From NCBI RefSeq assembly GCF_900101895.1, contig NZ_FMVF01000002.1:192451-256450 (forward strand): a DNA stretch of 64,000 bases. Direction: 5' to 3'. This document shows, piece by piece, positions 61,862 to 64,000 of the stretch (positions within the stretch are counted from its first letter, which is position 1; each line of letters starts with the position of its first letter). The DNA is from Flavobacterium caeni. Its GTDB lineage: Bacteria > Bacteroidota > Bacteroidia > Flavobacteriales > Flavobacteriaceae. The notes under the pieces are model-generated. The model saw only the letters and a list, made by a program, of their open reading frames with translations. It was not told where the DNA came from and made no database searches. The position numbers were made by a program, and so were the translations under genes.

Positions 61862-63871
61862 ATGGCAGATACAACCGTATATAAAGGGAAGACAATTGGT
61901 TTCGCAGAATTGACCGAAATTGAAAAAATAGAAATACCAATCATCCAACGAGATTACGCGCAGGGTCGAAAAGACAAAAAGGAGCTAAGGGAAAATTTTC
62001 TTAAAGCGTTGCTGGAATGTGTGGAATCCAACAAGAGCATTAAACTCGATTTCGTTTATGGAAGCAAAATAAACAACACTTTCCAACCACTTGACGGCCA
62101 GCAACGGCTTACAACCTTATATCTTTTATATTGGTACGCCGCGGCGAAATCAAAAATAAACGTCAGTAGTTACCAAAACAATCTGAAGAATTTTACTTAC
62201 GAAACCAGGATTACTTCAAGAGATTTTTGTTTAGCTTTAACCGAAAGTCAAATTGATATAGTTGATGACATCGAATTTCTAAGCGATTTGATCGTAGATT
62301 CAAATTGGTTCTTTTTATCGTGGAAGAACGATCCAACTATCGACTCTATGCTAAGAACGATTGACGATATACATCGTTTGTTTTTTTCAACAGAAAATCT
62401 GTGGGAAAAACTCGTCAGTAAACCAAATCTAATTTCATTTTATTATGTGGAATTAGAGAACATTGGACTAACCGACGATTTGTACATAAAGATGAATGCC
62501 AGAGGAAAATTATTAACTCCCTTTGAAAATTTTAAAGCAAGTTTTCAAAAGTATATTGATGATGAAAAGTGGGAGGCTGGGGTTTCAGTAGAAAAAACTT
62601 TAGCGTTAAAAATAGATACAACTTGGACTGATTTTCTGTGGTGTCATTTTAAAAAAAATCAAACGGTGGATGAGGCGTTTATGCGACTTATTGCAACAAT
62701 TGCAATGATAATGCAATCAATTGAGAGAACTGCCGGCAGAATCGATGAAAGAGCTTCGATAATAAATAAGTTGCAAGAGAGGCCGAACTCTGTAAAGCCG
62801 AACGATTTTACAAGTCATGGGTTTAAGTACTTGTACGATATTTTCGAGCTCTATACTAATCTTGAGTCAACTGAACTTATTTTAAATTTTCCGATGTGGA
62901 GACATTCTTTTAGGAAGTCGGTTTTGTCAGAGATAGTTTTCGATGATAATAATTATTCACAGATTCAAGTAAATAGTGCTACCTACACACAAAAAGTCCT
63001 CTTTTTTGCACAAACAGAATATCTAAAGAGAAATCCAAATTTTGATCTTGGAAATTTTCAGGATTGGATGCGTGTTATAAGGAACATAGTTTCTAGAGCG
63101 GATATAGATAAAGACGGAAATAGACCTGACGTAGTTCGAAGTCCTCAAGCCTTTGACGGTGCTATTAATTTGATAAACGAACTCGCAGCCATGAGCAGCG
63201 ATATTTACTCGGCTCTTGCATCCGTTGATTCCGTTAGATCGCAGTTTGCTAAAGATCAAGTTGAAGAAGAGCGAAATAAGGCAAAAATATTAATATCTAG
63301 ACCTCAAACTAAAGATTTGATATTTGAAGCGGAAGATAATGAACTTTTGAGGGGGAAAATAGACTTCATGTTTTATTGTATGGACTACGACAACAATCCC
63401 GAGAATTTTGATGAGGAACTATTCAAAAACATAAAAAATGTTTTTGTCAAATTTTTTTCATCAGAAAACGCCTTAACAAATGACTTGCGAAGGGCCTTTC
63501 TAACGATTGATGTTAACGGACATTACGGCTTCTATAACTATTGGTGGTCTTATTGGTATACCGTTGGCGCCACCAAGAGAAGACTATTCGATAAGTTTAG
63601 AGAGTTGGAGTACTTCCTTTATAGTGAGCACCGGGAATATTTCAAGAAATTAGTATTGCTATTAATTGAAAAAGACCTAAAAGAAATCGTCGAGGATTTT
63701 TCGGCTCCTTTATCATTTCCTAATTGGAAATTACGATTGATTAAAGAGCCTGAAATTTTAGACAAGAAAAGTCGCTCAAAATATATTGCTATCGAAGATG
63801 ATAATTCAGCTTGTTGGTTATTAAAAAGCAAAAGACCTCGTGACACAGAAGGTTGTATAAGAATTGAATAG
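61862..63871 (+). CDS. Second DUF262 protein, without an obvious nuclease motif
   Basis: A 669-residue protein with a DUF262 domain: IPIIQRDYAQGR (26-37) and DGQQR (78-82). The long C-terminal half shows no HNH signature that I can find; it ends in a ~100-residue domain with a Trp/Tyr-rich FYNYWWSYWYTV segment. The ATG at 61862 lies 2 nt after the previous stop, indicating tight coupling. AT-rich like its partner. May act with the upstream gene in a two-component defence module. Confidence 0.85.
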   Translation: MADTTVYKGKTIGFAELTEIEKIEIPIIQRDYAQGRKDKKELRENFLKALLECVESNKSIKLDFVYGSKINNTFQPLDGQQRLTTLYLLYWYAAAKSKINVSSYQNNLKNFTYETRITSRDFCLALTESQIDIVDDIEFLSDLIVDSNWFFLSWKNDPTIDSMLRTIDDIHRLFFSTENLWEKLVSKPNLISFYYVELENIGLTDDLYIKMNARGKLLTPFENFKASFQKYIDDEKWEAGVSVEKTLALKIDTTWTDFLWCHFKKNQTVDEAFMRLIATIAMIMQSIERTAGRIDERASIINKLQERPNSVKPNDFTSHGFKYLYDIFELYTNLESTELILNFPMWRHSFRKSVLSEIVFDDNNYSQIQVNSATYTQKVLFFAQTEYLKRNPNFDLGNFQDWMRVIRNIVSRADIDKDGNRPDVVRSPQAFDGAINLINELAAMSSDIYSALASVDSVRSQFAKDQVEEERNKAKILISRPQTKDLIFEAEDNELLRGKIDFMFYCMDYDNNPENFDEELFKNIKNVFVKFFSSENALTNDLRRAFLTIDVNGHYGFYNYWWSYWYTVGATKRRLFDKFRELEYFLYSEHREYFKKLVLLLIEKDLKEIVEDFSAPLSFPNWKLRLIKEPEILDKKSRSKYIAIEDDNSACWLLKSKRPRDTEGCIRIE

Positions 63872-63911
63872 GAGATATTTACCCTCAAAACGAACTCAAT
63901 GTAAGCCTAAC

Positions 63912-64000
63912 ATGACCCACCAATCCGAACACATCCTCGAACAAACCCTCATCGCCCAACTCATCTCCAACGGCTACGAAAACGTCACCATCAAAGGCGA
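63912..64000 (+). CDS. hsdR: Type I restriction endonuclease subunit, 5' end only
   Basis: The first 29 codons (MTHQSEHILEQTLIAQLISN..) before the window ends. HsdR proteins often start with 'LEQ..L..QL..NGYE' and this fits the EHILEQTLIAQLISNGYENV pattern. Codon use returns to the GC-rich style of hsdM, unlike the two intervening genes. Identification rests on context and a short segment. Confidence 0.65.
   Translation, partial: MTHQSEHILEQTLIAQLISNGYENVTIKG

Overview
The window is chromosomal DNA from a member of the Bacteroidota, most likely a Flavobacteriaceae with moderately high GC for that family. The signs are the TAnnTTTG-type -7 promoter boxes in front of many genes, absence of strong Shine-Dalgarno sequences, a type IX secretion (type B) C-terminal domain, a TonB-dependent receptor paired with a DUF4249 lipoprotein, a LytS/LytTR pair, an OstA-like protein, and short AT-rich intergenic repeats. 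No rRNA, insertion sequence, integrase, phage gene or CRISPR array was seen; there is one tRNA.

Layout. 1-345: degenerate tandem intergenic repeat. 342-6342: envelope sugar genes (GT4 glycosyltransferase, LPS-type kinase, a GT9-GT2 fusion, an acyltransferase) with dapD. 6344-30494: mostly housekeeping (ruvX, HAD phosphatase, FUSC membrane protein, def-DUF5606-mazG, DUF349 protein, aroE, a TPR protein, class III aminotransferase, OstA-like protein, secreted GH13 amylase, purA, Fur-family regulator, RelA/SpoT, serine hydrolase, TrmH-type methyltransferase). 30597-33002: a TRIC-like channel and a type IX secreted protein. 33119-39925: a surface-glycan locus with an FdtA-like ketoisomerase, DegT aminotransferase, FemAB/GNAT-like protein, Wzx-like flippase, methyltransferase and a membrane phosphatase-superfamily protein, pointing to a 3-amino-3,6-dideoxyhexose-containing glycan. 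39986-41009: HD hydrolase and small secreted protein. 41100-46308: DUF4249 lipoprotein and TonB receptor, divergent from a LytS/LytTR two-component system. 46309-52546: a LexA-like autocleaving regulator divergent from imuA-imuB-dnaE2, a mutagenic translesion cassette. 52730-53668: endonuclease/exonuclease/phosphatase protein. 53819-55418: a split tripartite hipB-hipS-hipT toxin-antitoxin operon with its operators. 55844-55928: tRNA-Ser(UGA). 56099-64000: a defence region: an XRE regulator behind a striking nested palindrome, then a type I restriction-modification locus (hsdM, hsdS, start of hsdR) interrupted by two AT-rich DUF262 genes and preceded by three tandem relics of the hsdS 3' end.

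The strongest candidates for something unusual are (i) the hsdS-tail tandem array with the DUF262 pair lodged between hsdS and hsdR, which looks like a cargo slot in a type I R-M locus; (ii) the hipBST operon with three matching operators; (iii) the paired operators of the LexA-like/imuA divergon; (iv) a 43-nt-period array of three covarying hairpins between the amylase gene and purA; and (v) a 12-mer direct repeat at 21-bp spacing in front of lytS. Many ORFs were re-started from upstream non-ATG codons to internal starts, guided by signal peptides, family N-termini, operon overlaps or promoter boxes.
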